This document shows positions 16,807 through 31,800 of a DNA stretch of 45,992 bases, piece by piece. How positions within the stretch are numbered: the first letter of the stretch is position 1; each line of letters opens with the position of its first letter. Under the pieces are notes generated by a model. The model had not been told where the DNA came from and ran no database searches. It was given only the letters and a program-made list of their open reading frames with translations. This DNA is from JBAZCO01 sp041654915. GTDB taxonomy: Bacteria > Bacillota > Clostridia > Christensenellales > DTU072. The stretch is taken from assembly GCA_041654915.1 (NCBI GenBank), contig JBAZCO010000002.1:1-45992 (forward strand), in the 5' to 3' direction. Made by a program: the position numbers and the translations under genes.

Positions 16807-19800
16807 ATGAAAAATAGATTACACAAATACCTCTTGATTTTGTCGGTCTGCTTGTTGCTGCTTGCCGCTCTGGTAGGTTGTTCTGTGCGAAGTGAACCTT
16901 TTGACGATTATATCGTGAAAAATCCCGAACAAGTAGGTCCAGAGGACGGTCAAGAGACAACCACGGTTACCTCTGTTTCTTTTGAGGAGGCGCAGGCGGC
17001 TATCGTAGAGGCGGTAGAAAATAACGCCAATATGGTAAAAAGCGACGGTAATAGCGAGTGGTTTATCATAGACACCCAAATTGACTATGATTTTATCGAT
17101 TATTTAACTAGCCCTATCTATGAAATTCATATTTCTGTCATAATCAAAGCAAATATAAATTTAATAAACAACGCCGAAAGCGAGATATTCTTTGAATTTA
17201 GAGATAGAAGTCTTCCCGCCAATGAGGAGTTACGGTTTGGACTGTATTACATAGCCAAAACTGCTTATTTTAATATTGGCGGCGAAAAATTCTATACCGA
17301 GGAAATTAACGCTACCGAAATAGGCAAGCTTATCGCTGTGCCGTTTATGTCATCTGACCTTGACTTAACATCAATTATCACAGGTTTTCTCACGGGCAAT
17401 ATGGGCATTGACGAAGTTGATATGATTTTGCAGTTCATACCGCTTTTCGACAGAGTTACCGACGGAGCCACCAAAAAAATAGTAACCAAAGGTCCAAGTA
17501 CAGACACAGTGGACTATCAATTTGTATTGCGTATAGACGCTATTGTGAGCGCATTGCCGCTAATCGGCACGGTGCTTTCTTGGGAGAGCCTAGACCTCCC
17601 CAACCTAGACCCCTTGCTTGATAAAATTTTAGGTATTACTCTTGATGGAATACTCACAAGAAAGTGGCCGAGAATGGAGAGTCAAATGACTTTCTCCACC
17701 AACTTTTCCGATAAGATACCAATTACCGACGAGGCAGGCGATATTGTTTATGACGAGCAGGGCGAGAGAATGTTCAAGCCCGGCTACTATTTTAACGGCT
17801 TTAAGGTTGATTTGGCTACTACCGTTCAACCCCGTGAATACGAACTGCATTTTGTTACAGTTCCCTTCCGTTTAGGTGCGGGAGACGAAAAAAATCCGAT
17901 TACATTCCCCTCAAGATACAATTTGGGCGATGCATACAAAGATTCGGAATATACCAAGGCAAGCTTGTTCAACCTAGAGCTTCAAGCGACCCTTGCGGTG
18001 GATGCCGACGACAACGGGCAGCTCACCCTAAACAATGTGCTTGGTTCTTTTGCCGATTTGGGAGCTGTGGGGGATATCCCGCTCAACTTCCCTGCGCAGG
18101 CAACAAGCTATGCTTTTACCATTAACGCAAAAGTTCATATAGATATTTTTAATTACAACGAAACAAAGCTAGAGTTGACGCTATTTTTCCAAAACGAACC
18201 TTTCATACAAGTTTACTTTGAGGGTGATGTTTTATATATAAATTGTAGCGAACTATCGGATATCAACGGGCAAATTATCCCTAATATCAAGATACCCGAC
18301 TTTAATATAAACGAAATGCTGTCCTCCACATTGGAAGACCTTATGCCCTATCTTGACCCCGACTATGTGGCGCTGTTATCAGGTGAAAATGCCGAACATT
18401 TAGCAAATGCCGAGGATGATGACGACGACGAAGATGATATGGATATGATGCTGATAGTCGAGATTATCGCCAACAATATCACAGAAAGTTATAACGAAAA
18501 CGGCGATAAAATAATGGGCATATTCCTTGATAATGTTGCAATAAACAGCTTGCTTGCAATGTTTATGGGCGAAGGCAGTTCTGTTGGGATACCGGGGATA
18601 ATGTTATCGGCAAACACATCCGATTTCCTCAATACAATGATGGCAAAAATCGAACTGACCGACACGGTGAGTGCAAGGCTGTCCATCGACAAAATTGGAT
18701 ACTTTAAAGAGCCGGAGTTCGTCAATAAAGAAATGATTGCCAATCCCGTTGATGAGGCAACCTATATTGATATTAAAAATGCGCTTATGCGCTATTATGG
18801 CATTACCCTTTCCGGCGAGTTTGAAATGGGTATGAATAAGACCGAGGGCGGCATAAGCTTTGACGGGCTTATGAGCGCACTGCTTGGCGATATTATGCTA
18901 AATCTTGGCATTACCGAAAGCAGCAGTACAAGGGTGGGCTATCTGCTTAAAGCGGGGCTGGACTTCTCCGATGTTTCCAATTCGGGTATGAGCATAAACT
19001 TCTATCTTGCCGACACCGGCAACGGCACGGATGATGTCTTCCTTGTTCTCTATTATGAGGCGGCAGAAGATGTGATGTATTTAGACCTCTCCCACTTCTG
19101 GCGGCTAAAAGAGGCTATGCCGGCGCTCAAGGTGCTTGGCGACCTGCCAAAACTAAAAATTGAAAATGTGGGCATAAGAGATTCGTTGCCAACAATAGAT
19201 TTCTTTAACTCCGAGGACAGCAACGCTCCACGCAATATGGCGCTGGCGGGCGAGGGCGGCTATACGATTACCACCCCGCAAAATCTAATGGCAGATATAT
19301 TTAGCGGTCTATTTATTGGCGCAGGGTTTGCCTACAATGCTGCCGCCGAGGAGGGTGACGAGGACGAGGATGGCATAGATGTTATGGATATCCTTGCCCA
19401 AGCTATCTCAATAAATGTAGTGGACGAGATAAAAGCGCTTGTCATTAGTTTGGATAAAAGCGTTCTCACAATGCTAATGGGTATGATGAATGTGGTAGCG
19501 CCTATGCCCGAGCTAGAGGCATACCTCAAATTGCAACTTATTGGCGTAGGTACTCTGGGCGAAAACACAGGGTATTTGCAAGCATACTTTGCTATTCTTG
19601 ACAGTCTGCCCGACGAAAACGGCGATTACCTCCACGCATTATATGTGGATATTCAACTTGTAAGAAAGATACAAATGACTATCTCCGACAGGCGTCCCGA
19701 GTATTTTATTGAGTCGTTTAACCCAACGGAGTTTGTCCCCGTAGATATATTCCTTGAAAATCTTGTGATTGGGCTGGAGCTTGCCGGCGGGTTTAATCTG

Positions 19801-22800
19801 AAGTCCGACTCCCCAAGCTACACCAACAGCTATATTGACGAAATGCTTGCAGGACTTATTGAGGGCTTGAGCTTGCGCTTTGGCTTGGACGGCTTTGAAA
19901 TGGACCTTGGGTACGAACTCAAGGCAAACATAACCTATGCGGATATTATGGCGCTGTCCTCAGATGAGCCGCCCGCAGAACTGTCTAGCCAACTTTCATT
20001 AGTATTAATAGATAGAAGTGAAAATATGGAGATATTTGGTCTTTATATTCTCGACAACAACATTTATATTGACTTATCCTATTTTGGTATGCCCAACATT
20101 AGGTTGGACAACAGCGCCTCACTCATAGCAAATATTATGGGCTTGTTGGACGAGGCGGAGGAGCAAGAAAATTCGGATATTCCGCCTTCACCTGCATATT
20201 CGTCCCCGCTTAATTCGCTAAACGGCGGCTTGGATGACAAGGTAAGACTGCAAGTGCTAATCGCACCCGACAAGGTTTCCCTAATGCTCACACAAGCGAC
20301 AATGGCGGGACTGCTTGCGTTGTTTATGGATGGCGATTTGCCCGTCACCATTAGAGATACCGAAATCAACATAGGTCTTTCCGACGGTATCACTTTGGAA
20401 TTCTCCACCGGCATAGAAGTGTTCACTATGCACGCAGAGCTTGCACGGTTCTTTATCACAATAGCGGGCGACCAACTGCCCAATATAGTGTTGCCGAGCA
20501 AGGAATTTTATGGCAACTCCGACGGTATGCCCAAATATGTATATGTGAGCGCAGAGGGTGAGTTCTCCCTGCAAGCCGAGCCGGACAATGTGGACGGACG
20601 CTTGGTGAACAAATATATTGATTTAACTCCCGCAATGAGAGAGCTGTTTGGCTCTGTTGAGCTTAACGCTTACCTAGAAATGCTAGGCTTTGTGGACGGC
20701 AATCTCTATTTCAAACTAGAGGCGGCTATAAATATTGACGACCCTGTGGATAGCTCAATTAAATTATTGTTGTCCTCTGGCAGTTCGGGAAATCCTGCCG
20801 ACAGAACAACGGTAATGGAAGTCTTGTACAATCAAGGCGACTTGTATATCAATACAAATGCGTTTGGTTTGGGTAAGATTTATGTTAAGGATGTGGATAA
20901 TGTATTCACACAGCTATCCGAGGCAAGCGAGGCGCAAAAGCAAAATCAAGGGAGCGCTCCCGCAAATGCTGAAACTGATGCGGCTAACTATATAGAGTTG
21001 ATGTTTGTAAAGGGCGGCTTAACGGTATATATTGTTAAAGATGTACTTCTTGCGCTGTTTGGCGCATTGGGCGCAGATATGACCCCTTATCTTGGCGGCA
21101 TAGATGAGCTTGTTATTGAGGCAGGCATTGGCATCAACCCCATAGACTTTAGCTTGGGCTTTACTGCCGACGGTATATCGCTAGGCTTTGGTTTGCGCAA
21201 TATTGTACTTGCGTTTGATAGAGAAATAGAACTTCCCGACACTTCCGACTACACAACAATAGAGGAATTAACTACCATATCTGTAAGCCTAAACGGCGAG
21301 TTTACCTTTGAGGTATCGGGCAGCGAGGAGGACAGGCGCTTTGATTATATTATTGACGAAATAAAAGCGTTGTTGTCCGCTGATGCGGGCGGCTCTATTG
21401 ACTTTGAGTCAATGCTAAACTTTGGCATACTCTTGCAAGTGATTGGCGAAAAGTTTGGCGGCACGATATATTATAATATTGATGCGCACATAGACCTCCT
21501 TAATACAGATAACTTAAATCTCTCCTTAATGTTAAGTTCACTATCCGTGTATAACAATTACTTACAAACGGGCGATAAGACAGAACTAGGAGATATTATA
21601 TCCTTATTTATCGCAAGCGAAAATGGTGTGCTAAACGCATATCTTGATGCAGAAAGCCTAGGTCTGGAAAAAATCAAGATTAGAGATGTTTCAAACATTG
21701 GCGATATTTTTGACTCGGACGGCGACAGCCCGCTTGAACTTCCCGCTAACTCATCAGGGACGGTGTCAGCGGCGGATGTGCTTGCGGCGCATATTTTAAT
21801 AAGTATTACATCCAACCCTGAAAACCAATACAACGGGGCAAATGCTCCCATACTCATTAGCTTAACACAAGGTGCATTCTTTGCGCTGTTTAACAGCATG
21901 GGCTTGGATATCTCCCGCTTTGTAGGTCCTTATAGCCCGTCTGCCGAAGTAGTGCTGGGCGAGAGCCAAGAGTTTATTGCGCTCAAGTTCAACCTTAAAG
22001 ACCTCCTTGCAATCAAGGCAACAATCGAGAATCCCGTGTTGGAAATAAACGGCAATACCGATATGTTCCGTGACTTGGCAGAGGACGACTCATATTATCT
22101 CATAAATGCAGACGACGACAAGCTAATGCTTAGGATAGCGCTTGCCGGCTCTTTTGTATTTAACGCAGAGGATACTGATGACGACAGCGCAGTAGACCTT
22201 AGCAATATCATAAGAACATTCCTTACCGAGGCAAACTTTGGCATACTGCTTGAGAATGCAGGCTATGCGGGCAAGACAATAAAATATGATATCCAAATTA
22301 AGGCTAATTTAAGAAAAGTTATATCCGGCGGCGACAAAGGGCTTGCCGAAGGCTTAGAGGCGCTAATACTGTTCACAGTACTAGACAGCCCCGACGCACA
22401 AACAGGACAGGACTTTAGCTTGTATCTAAAGGGCGGCGACCTATTTGCCGATTTGGGTATCCTAAACGCAGGAAAAGTGCGCATAAACGATGTGTTAGGC
22501 GTGTTTGAGTCGGAAAATATTTCCTCACAAACCGTGCAGGCGGCATCCGTGCTTAATTCCGAATTCTACAACCTTGGCGAACAGCTTGCCGCTGCTTACA
22601 TTACTTTGCAGCTTGGCAATACTTCGGGAATTATACTTTCCGCATTCACCGATGTTTTTGTAGTGATAATGAATGCGTTTAGCTTGCCCGAGGGCGATAT
22701 TGAGCTTGTCGGTATGCAACTTGGAGATTTGGTTGCCGATACGCTAAACAACAATATGCTCCTCGAAATTGGCATAGGCACAGGCAGTGTTTTTGAAATT

Positions 22801-25800
22801 AATATAGAAGTTGCCAACTACGACTTGAGCTTTGCTTTTAGCAGTATTGAGTTGTTCTTTAGAAGTTCCGATATCATATTCTGGGATTTTAGAGAGGGCG
22901 ACTACGGGCTTATTGATACCGAACTTGACGAGATTTACCTCAACTTTAGTTTCTACTTTGGTTGGGAGTTTAATGACGGGGCGGAGTATTCTCTTGCAAA
23001 ACTGTTTGAGAGCCTAACCCTTGCTGAAGGGCTTAAAGTTGAGCCGGTTATCGCTGTGCTTAACGAGATAGGACAGCGCTTTAAAATAGATATAGAGGCT
23101 GTATTAAATCTGGAAAATCTTTTGGATGATGACCTAGAAACAACCGAGCAGGCAGAGGGCAGTCACTTATCAATAGTTATGTACAATGTTACGGGCGATA
23201 AGCACGAGTATGTGCTATCCATATACTTTGTTGACGGCGACCTCTATCTTGATGCGGAGTGCTTTAATATTCAACAGGTTAAGATTGTAAATGCCGTAGA
23301 GTATTTCTATATGATACGGGCTATGCTTGACGAAGTTTCCGCAAATAACCCAAGCGAAAACGCTCCCTCTAACGCAGAAGGCGCACCCAAGAGTGCAGAG
23401 CTTAATGCAATGGCGGCATATATCAACCTTATGGTTTGCCCCGAGGGCTTTATAGCATCAATAGGTTCAACGGCGCTGTTTGCTGTGTTGCAAATGATGG
23501 GTATGGACTACTCCCATTATATTGAGCCTGTCGGAGTTATTGATATAAAGGCAACGCTGTTCTCTCCAAGCAGTATTATAGAACTTAGTTTAGGGTTAAT
23601 CTCCTATGAGTTTGATGTGGCGGGCGAGCGGATAATAGAGGGCTACAACCAAGAAGGTAGACCTATTTACAAGACAGACGGCAAGCAAATGCGATTCTTT
23701 ATGGAGTTTAGCAACAGCTACCGCATAGCATTCAAGATAGGCGAAAATGAAAAAATTGACACACCCGCCGCAACGGACAGTCGGGTTGAAATAGACAATC
23801 AAGTGCCTGTTTTGGGTATTAGTACCAAGATTTTCTTTGAGGCATCTGCAAAAGAGGCGACCTTCCCCAACTTGAACCAAGAGCCGCTATCATCACTAAT
23901 CACCACCCTCCTTGAAGGCTTTACCGACGACCCCGAGGGCGACCCCGCAATGATAGAGTATATCAAGAGATTGGTAATTACCATATTCTTCCAAATTTCG
24001 GGCGAGCAAACAGCAAGATTCGAGTTGGATATTTTGATAAATGTCAATGTGGTCAACACCGATGCCATTGAGGCACAAATTATGGTCAACAAGATGGACG
24101 GCGATGTTCCCAATAGGATAATGCAGTTCAACTTGTATAACGGCGATGTGTTTGTCGACTTAAAACCGATTGGCGGACCGCAGTTGTGCATAGAGGGTGT
24201 GTTTGACCCCTACGACGATAGGGGCAACAACACCGAGCCTAACAACCAGCCGCAAAATAGCCAGCCTGCTAATGACGAGGACGACTTTGATAATGTCAAG
24301 CCCTTCTCACTCACAGCCGCTATCACCGAGCAAGGTTTGTTCCTCTATGCTTATAAAGCATCATTTAATGCGCTCCTAAATATGCTCAATATGCAAGATA
24401 TTGCTATGTTTGACTTTATGGAGTTGCAAGCATATGCAAAGCCGATAAACCAATCATTGACGCTTGGTTTAGAATTTAAGATTGGTACGGAAACTCAACA
24501 AGATGTTATTAAGGTTGGCTTTGGTATCGAGGGCTTGAGGCTAAACTTTGTACCCTTTAGCAGGGAACAACTGATTAACCCCGGCAGCAGCAGGTATGTT
24601 AACGACGACGATATTGACACCGTTATTGCAGAATCCCGCTTTGAACTCACTTTCCAAAGCGAGAAAGGCAATATTCAACTTAGCGATTTGTACTTTGCCA
24701 TATTTGGCGACAGTCCGCTAACCACCACCCTACCCCAGCGCCTTGACCTTGAAACTCTTGGCGACACGCTTGTAATAGATATAAAAGCGATTGTTAATAT
24801 AGAAAACTTTGATGATTTAATAGATAACTTGCAACTCAAAGTACATTTGTTCTCCAAAAAAGCGCCCGAAAAGTTCACGCTGGAAGTGATATATTATAAG
24901 AATTCAATATATATTGATGCCAGCAAGATTGGGCTTAGCAAGATTGTGCTTGAGGATATAACGGGACTCATAGAGTTCTTCTCTGGTGATGATGAGGATG
25001 AGGACGAGGATGCGCCCTCAGGGCTTGCCCGCTATGTAGAAAGAGTGCGGGAAATAGAGTCCATTACCGCCCCGTCTAACGAGGAACAGCAAGAACACCT
25101 TGCCGCTATGCTCTCCATACTGCTTAGCGCAGACGAGGGATTGTTTATCACGGCGGCAAAAGATTTGTTGTTTGTCGTATTCAATATCATTGGTATGGAT
25201 ATTCAATCCCATATGGACAATGTTGTAAATCCCCAAATCAAGTTTGGCATAAATCCCGAACTTAGCTTAGAAATAGATATTCAACTCAAATCTGCCCTTG
25301 CCGATAACTTGGGCGCATTGGGTGTGAAAATGGCGTTTATTACCAACAAGATAAGCATAGATGTGGCAGATGAGGCGCTGTTCCAAACCCCAGACGGCAT
25401 TGAAAGCTCTATCACCCCGATTATCTCCAAAGAGGAGCGGGCGCTATACACCAATTACGACAAACTCACCCTCTATTCGGAAATTAATATGGGGCTGACT
25501 GTCAATCTTAAAGACGGTAGAATATCTGCCGACTCGGCTCTTGGAGCGCTGTTTAAGCTGCTAGATATTGATGCTGAGTTGGCAACCGATGTGGTGTTTA
25601 CCGGCGGCAACGAGAGAATGGAAGTGGATATAAAGGGCGCTATTGGCATCAATTTTGAAAGATTATTGTCAAGAGACCCCGAACTTATCAAAAAAGCGAC
25701 TTCGGCAACGCTGGAGCTTAGCTACGCTATTTACGACGGCAACGGCGACCTCTATCACGCACAGCCGCTTGCTAACCTATATTTAACGGATGATATAATT

Positions 25801-28800
25801 TATCTCACCTTAGAACTTATGGATAGCCATGTGAATATCCGCATACCGGATGCTAACCTATCCACAATGTTTACCGACTTGTTTGGCGTAACTCCGGGTA
25901 CGGAGGATGAGCCGGAAAACGAGCCGCAAGCGGCCGAAACGCCTATCGACGGGATTTATGCAGGTATAAAAAATCTTGGGCGAGGTGTTCCCGACAAGGA
26001 AACCTTAGAGGCGGTTATCAACCTAAACAGCAAAGGATTCTCACTTGTAATCACCAAAGAACTATTGATAGCCTTGATGGGCGAGCTTACGGGATTGATG
26101 GGAGCATCCGCCGAGGACGAGGATGACTTCGACCTTTCCACCATAGATTTTGAGGCGGTGTTTGGCGATATACTAGATGGCGCTAGCATGGGCTTTTATG
26201 TGGACGGCGAGGACGGCGGCTTTAGCTTGCGCTTTAATCTCTTTAAGTATCAAGAGGATGTAGAGGGCGATGCGGGAGCAAGCTATCCTTCGGCAGGCTA
26301 CAATATTGAGTTGTCGCTGCTGCACGATACCCTAATAAGCACAGACCCCAACAAGTACGCAGACTTTGATAATTATTTGAGAAATGACCCCGACCTAAAG
26401 GCTATGTACGAAAGCTGTATGGACTCACGAGATGTGTCGTGGCGGTTTACCGTTGGCATTGACCTTGTGCTTGGCGCAGACTTCCTGCCCTATGTGCTTG
26501 ATTGGAGTGAGCTATTCGGGCTTGAGGAGGAGGAGTCCGCCTTCTACTTGCAAGTGCTTGAGCAGCTGCGTGGCAAAACAACAATGAGTTTAACTATTGA
26601 TGTGCTGTCTACTGGGCTGGAAAACCTTATGATGGATATAATGGTTCGCTTTACTAACGAGGCGGGCGACGAGGTGATGGCGCTGTACTTTGTAGGCAAC
26701 CTCTCACAAATAAATGCGCTGGAAAAAGAGGCGGATGAGGACTATGACTTCTCCAAGGTTGTCACAAACCCCCAACTTTATCTCACCGTTCCCGGTATGG
26801 GGATAGAAGGGTTGGTGCTTAACTCCGAGTCGTTTGAAATGTTCTTGGGGCTAAATATTAACGAAATGTTGACTTCTTTGGCAATGGGCGAGGGCGGAAG
26901 TTTTGCCCCGCAACCTGCCAATGCCCCCCAAAATGACGAGGGCGAAGAAGAAGATGATGATATCATTGTCGATAACGAAGGCTTAGATGCCGATTGGTGG
27001 GCAAAAATTCTAGACAGCATAGAGTTTTCCAAAGGACAAATTGGCATTGTCATTGCCAAAACTGTCGTACAAGACTTACTCTACTATATGGCGGGCATAC
27101 CCTTTGATAACTTGGGTAAAATTTCCTTTGTTATGGACAACAAGGCAAACTTGCTCCGCTTTGACTTCTCTCTGGATAATCAACCGGAAATTGATATGAC
27201 AAAAATCAATATCGGCGTTCTGGACGAAATGGAGTTCATTGGCAAGCAATGGCCCACCGAACAACTAACTAGCATAGATATGGAGTTCCCCAAACTAGAG
27301 GCGGGCAATGTTATTGGCGCATACTCCTTTGTGGATTCTTTTGAAAGAGAAGCATATTATGTGTTGCTTGCGGGCATCACTCCCGAGGACTTGGAAGCTT
27401 TTAACGGAATGATAGGCAACTACACGCAGCTTACGCCCGATACCTCTCACGAAGGAGTAACTCTCTATCACTTCTACGAAATAGATAACATAAATGCCGT
27501 GGGCTTGATTGCCCTTTACGACAACGGACTGCTCACGCTGATTCTTGCCAAGGACGAGGAGTTTAACGAAACCAGACTTTATTCCCTTAACAGCGTAGAG
27601 ATAGGCACGCTATCGCAAATGCAGCCTCTTAGCGCAGAATGGGCAGATGACGAAATTAGCAATCTTGATGCCCTGCTGCCTATGTTTGAAGGCGAAATTC
27701 TTTATTCCTTTATCTATTACGATAAGGAATACAAGCGTGATGCTGTCTATATGTTGTTTGACAATGTAACCCAAGAAACAATGAGGGCATATGTAGACCA
27801 CATAAGAGCGGCGGGTTACCAAATGAACAAGGACAGCAACGGCACATACCACCTGTCCAAAAACTCCTTGCGCTTTAGCGACGAGGGAGAAGAAAAGATA
27901 GATGTCATTGCCTCTGTAAAGCTGTACGAAAACGGTACAATGGCGGTGGCGATATCCGACACAACAAACAAATATAATATTAACTTTGCACTACAAAACA
28001 TCAATGTTATTCTTGGTAAAAACGATATATTTGCCGCCCATTTTGAGCCGCAAGGTATCGATTACGGCACATATTTTGGCACATTCAAGCCTCTCCACGA
28101 ATATAAATGGGAGTTTGAGGTATACAGCGAACTCACCATAGACGACAGCGTAGGCGGACTGTTCAACCTTACCGAGCTTGCCGGCTCACTGCTTGGCTCA
28201 TCTATGATGAATGTAGCCCTCCAACCTTCCGAGGATATCAATATCGTAGTCGGCTTTAGGTTGCGTGTATTTATTGACTTTAGCGACTTAGCAAGGCTAA
28301 GGCTGCAACTTTCAATCACTTACAACGGCAAAGAAATGGTGCTTATTACCTATGTGGGCAATATCGTGGACGATAAGGAAGAGTCGGTTATTTATGCCGA
28401 CCTTTCGGGATTGTCTTTCCCTGCAATAGAATTAAAGGGCATACAGCTTGGCGGTATGGTTAAGGAAATGATGAACAGTATGGACTTCTCCGACGACAGT
28501 TCCTCATCTGCCCCTTCAGATGCGCCGCAAAATGCCCCCCAAAACGCAGAGGGTACTTTGCTAAACAACGAGGGCAGGGAAAACACCTTGCCGCTATCCG
28601 AAATTATCAATATTAAGGATATATCTTTTGGCTCACGCCTCTTGCTGTTCACCGCATCAAGCAAAGAAGTTTCGCTGGCAATCACAGGCGCTCTTGCTTA
28701 TTCTTTGATAGCGGGTATGGAGGGCAACGACGACTTCTTACTCCCAATGTTTAGGAATCTAAAGGTGGGCTACTCCGAGGAGGAAGGGCTTGCAGGGCTT

Positions 28801-31800
28801 GTGCTGCGCATCACCGACGACACCCCTTACGAACAGGCATTCCGCATTGGTTTCAACTTTAGGAGCAGTTACTCCAAGTTCTCAACCACCCTTGTTTCTT
28901 CCATAGACCCAACTAGGAATGCAGCGGGCGAAATTATTCCCTATGAGGATATTTCCAAATTATCACAAATAGGGCTTGCTCTTGACCTTGAAATGCGCCT
29001 CCGTGCCAAAAAGAATGCAGGACCGGACGGTATGCCGCAAAAATCCGACCAAATCAAGATGCTTGAGTCGCTAATTGAAAACTTGGTGGGCATAGAAAAA
29101 GGCGGCGTAAATCTAGAGCCGCAAGACAGCGTGCTTGTCTTTGGCGTACAATTTAGGCTGTTTATCGACCTTGCCAACCTTAGCAATACCACTTTGCTTA
29201 TCAGCTTAACCTTTAATGAAGAGCCGTTCTTGGCAATTTACTACTTTGCCGAAAAGAACCTTGTATATGCAGACCTAAACGGTTTGGGACTGTTCCGTGC
29301 CGCCATTAACGGCGTGGACCTAATGAGTATGATTGGCTATATGCTAAGCGATACCATAGACCCCGGCATTGGCATAGATTTAAGCAAGATGATAGGGCTA
29401 TCGGCAAGCGAGGCGGCGCAAGGTATGTCCAGCGCCGAGGACGCAATTAATGGACCGCAAAACACCGAGCAAGTCTTTGCAGACGACCTCCGTGCGGCAA
29501 GCGATGCTCCTCTCATTAGGATACTCCTTGGCAACGATGAAATTACATTTAACCCCAACGGCGCACTCTTTGCGTCACTTATGTCGGATATGGCACTTCC
29601 CAACTTTGCCGATATTCGCCTGTCTAGCAACATCTCCTACGGCTTGAACAATATGAGCTTTAGGATAAAAATGGATAACCTAGGCAACAACATATCCTTT
29701 AACATTGCAGAAAATATGTTCCGCTTTGCCATTGGAGAGGCGGCAGGACACTCACAATTCAGGATACCCATTTCCTTGGTTTCGGACGATAAGTTTGGCG
29801 CTATAAGCGGTATCACACTAAATGCGGACTCCGAGGGCGATATGGTTACCAATATGGATACCGTGGCGCTTGCCTCAACGCTGCTTGATACCCTCAAACT
29901 ATCCAACCTTACAATTTATCTTGACAAGAGAAATGACTATTGGTATATGAGAGACCTCCGCTGGGGAATCCCCGAGTTTGCCACAGGTCCTAATTATTGG
30001 GGACACCCAGGTGTTGGCACAGGGCTTGGCGGCGGCGCAGGCTATGATGTCAAGGTGGATGCGATAAGCTTTGACTTGTTTGGCTATGACATTAGTTTTG
30101 GCACAACCTTTGACCCGTTATACTTTAACAATTCGTTCCGCAGGTTGCGCTTGTCACTAAACAAAACGACTAGCAATGCCCTAAATATTAGGCTTGAACA
30201 GCTAACGCAAGTATTGGGTGTTACCACAACCTATTCCGATACCAGTGATTGGCGGCCTATGACGGCAACGGCATTTATATCGGATAATATATTAAAATTA
30301 TCCCTAGCATCTGCGCTCGTCATTGACTTAACACCAATTATAGAAACGATAGTAGAGCTTATTTTGGATGCAATCTTGCAAGCGGTTCTCCCCGGTTTGG
30401 GAGGGGTGGTTAGCGGCCTTATATCCGACTTAGTTGCGCAAATTGCCGCACCCTTTATTTCAGAGCTTTTGGGCGACCTAACGGGATACGGCAACCCCTT
30501 GCGGCTTGGGCAAATTATTGACGATGTGATGGACGGCGGTATAGAGGTATACCGTGTGTTCCTCCCTGAAATGCTTGCCGATGACGACGATGACGAGGAC
30601 CCCTTCGCATACGGCAGTCTGTACGGCAGAATTACCGATGACGATGGCAACGGCATTCCCAATGCCATAGTTTACCTGGACGGCAATGTGAGATACAACA
30701 CAAGGACCGATAAGGACGGCTACTATACCTTTGTGAATGTTAAGGCAAATACCTATCAATTTTCGATAAAGGCGGACGGCTATAATGACAAACCGCTAGC
30801 GGGCGACCCCAAAATTAATATTACCGTAAGGTCTTACATCACCCACCCCGCCCAAAGATACGACGAAGTCTTGTATGACTATCAAATCGAGGTATTCAAT
30901 AATATTACCATTGAAGGTACAATTACCAACGAGGACGGACAGCCTAGCGGAAACACACGGATATATCTGGACGATACACAGTTTGCCACCACCGATGCAA
31001 CAGGGTGGTACAGCTATACTTTTGAGCAGATAACAGGCAGAAGTCATACACTTACCACAAATACAGGTTTGAGCAAGAGCATCACGATTACCCGTCATAA
31101 TGAGGTGGTAAACGGCAGTATGGAGGGCAAGCGTCCCACCACAGGCACAATAACAGGCACGCTTGTTGTTCTTGAGGATGTTGATTTAATAAAAGGCAAT
31201 AACTTAACACAAATAACCGGCTCATTGCGTGCGGCAACTCACGAGGACGATATAACTGAGTGGAATCTCTATACCAATTCACTTGACCCAAGCATATTGA
31301 GCTTGTCCAATGAAAATATTACCCGCTACACCGAGGTTGTCAACAATGTGCGCTTTGCTATTTATAATGACATTGGCACAACAGAGTACGCTACTTACCG
31401 TGACGAACTTGGTTTCAGAGGGTATGCACTAGAGCAAAACGGCAATGTCTATCACGCACTAAACACCTCAAAAAGCGTGATTGTAGAAACAAGACACTTC
31501 CCGTCGGTAGATACGCTTGTTGTAGCTATCAAAAAAGCAGAAAATATTGCAGTAAACAGCGATTTGGAAATCTGGTTAGAAAGGGCTGGACGCACAGTTC
31601 GTGAGAGCGACTCCCACAACGGTGTGAGTATTAACGCACGCTTGTCTGATGAAACATACTATGACAATGACGACGATGAAGACCGTGCGCTTGCAGTAAT
31701 CACCCCCAGAAATTACCTAAAAAATGCCAACGAGCAAGGACAAAGCAATATAAATGCAACGGGTTACTTTGAGATAAGAGATTTAGCTTTTAGCCAAAAT

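Noticed and set aside
20079..20501. Minus-strand frame of 140 codons opposite the giant gene, one of many there
   Set aside because: These antisense frames come from codon bias of the long plus-strand gene; they show no SD, promoter or protein-like pattern.
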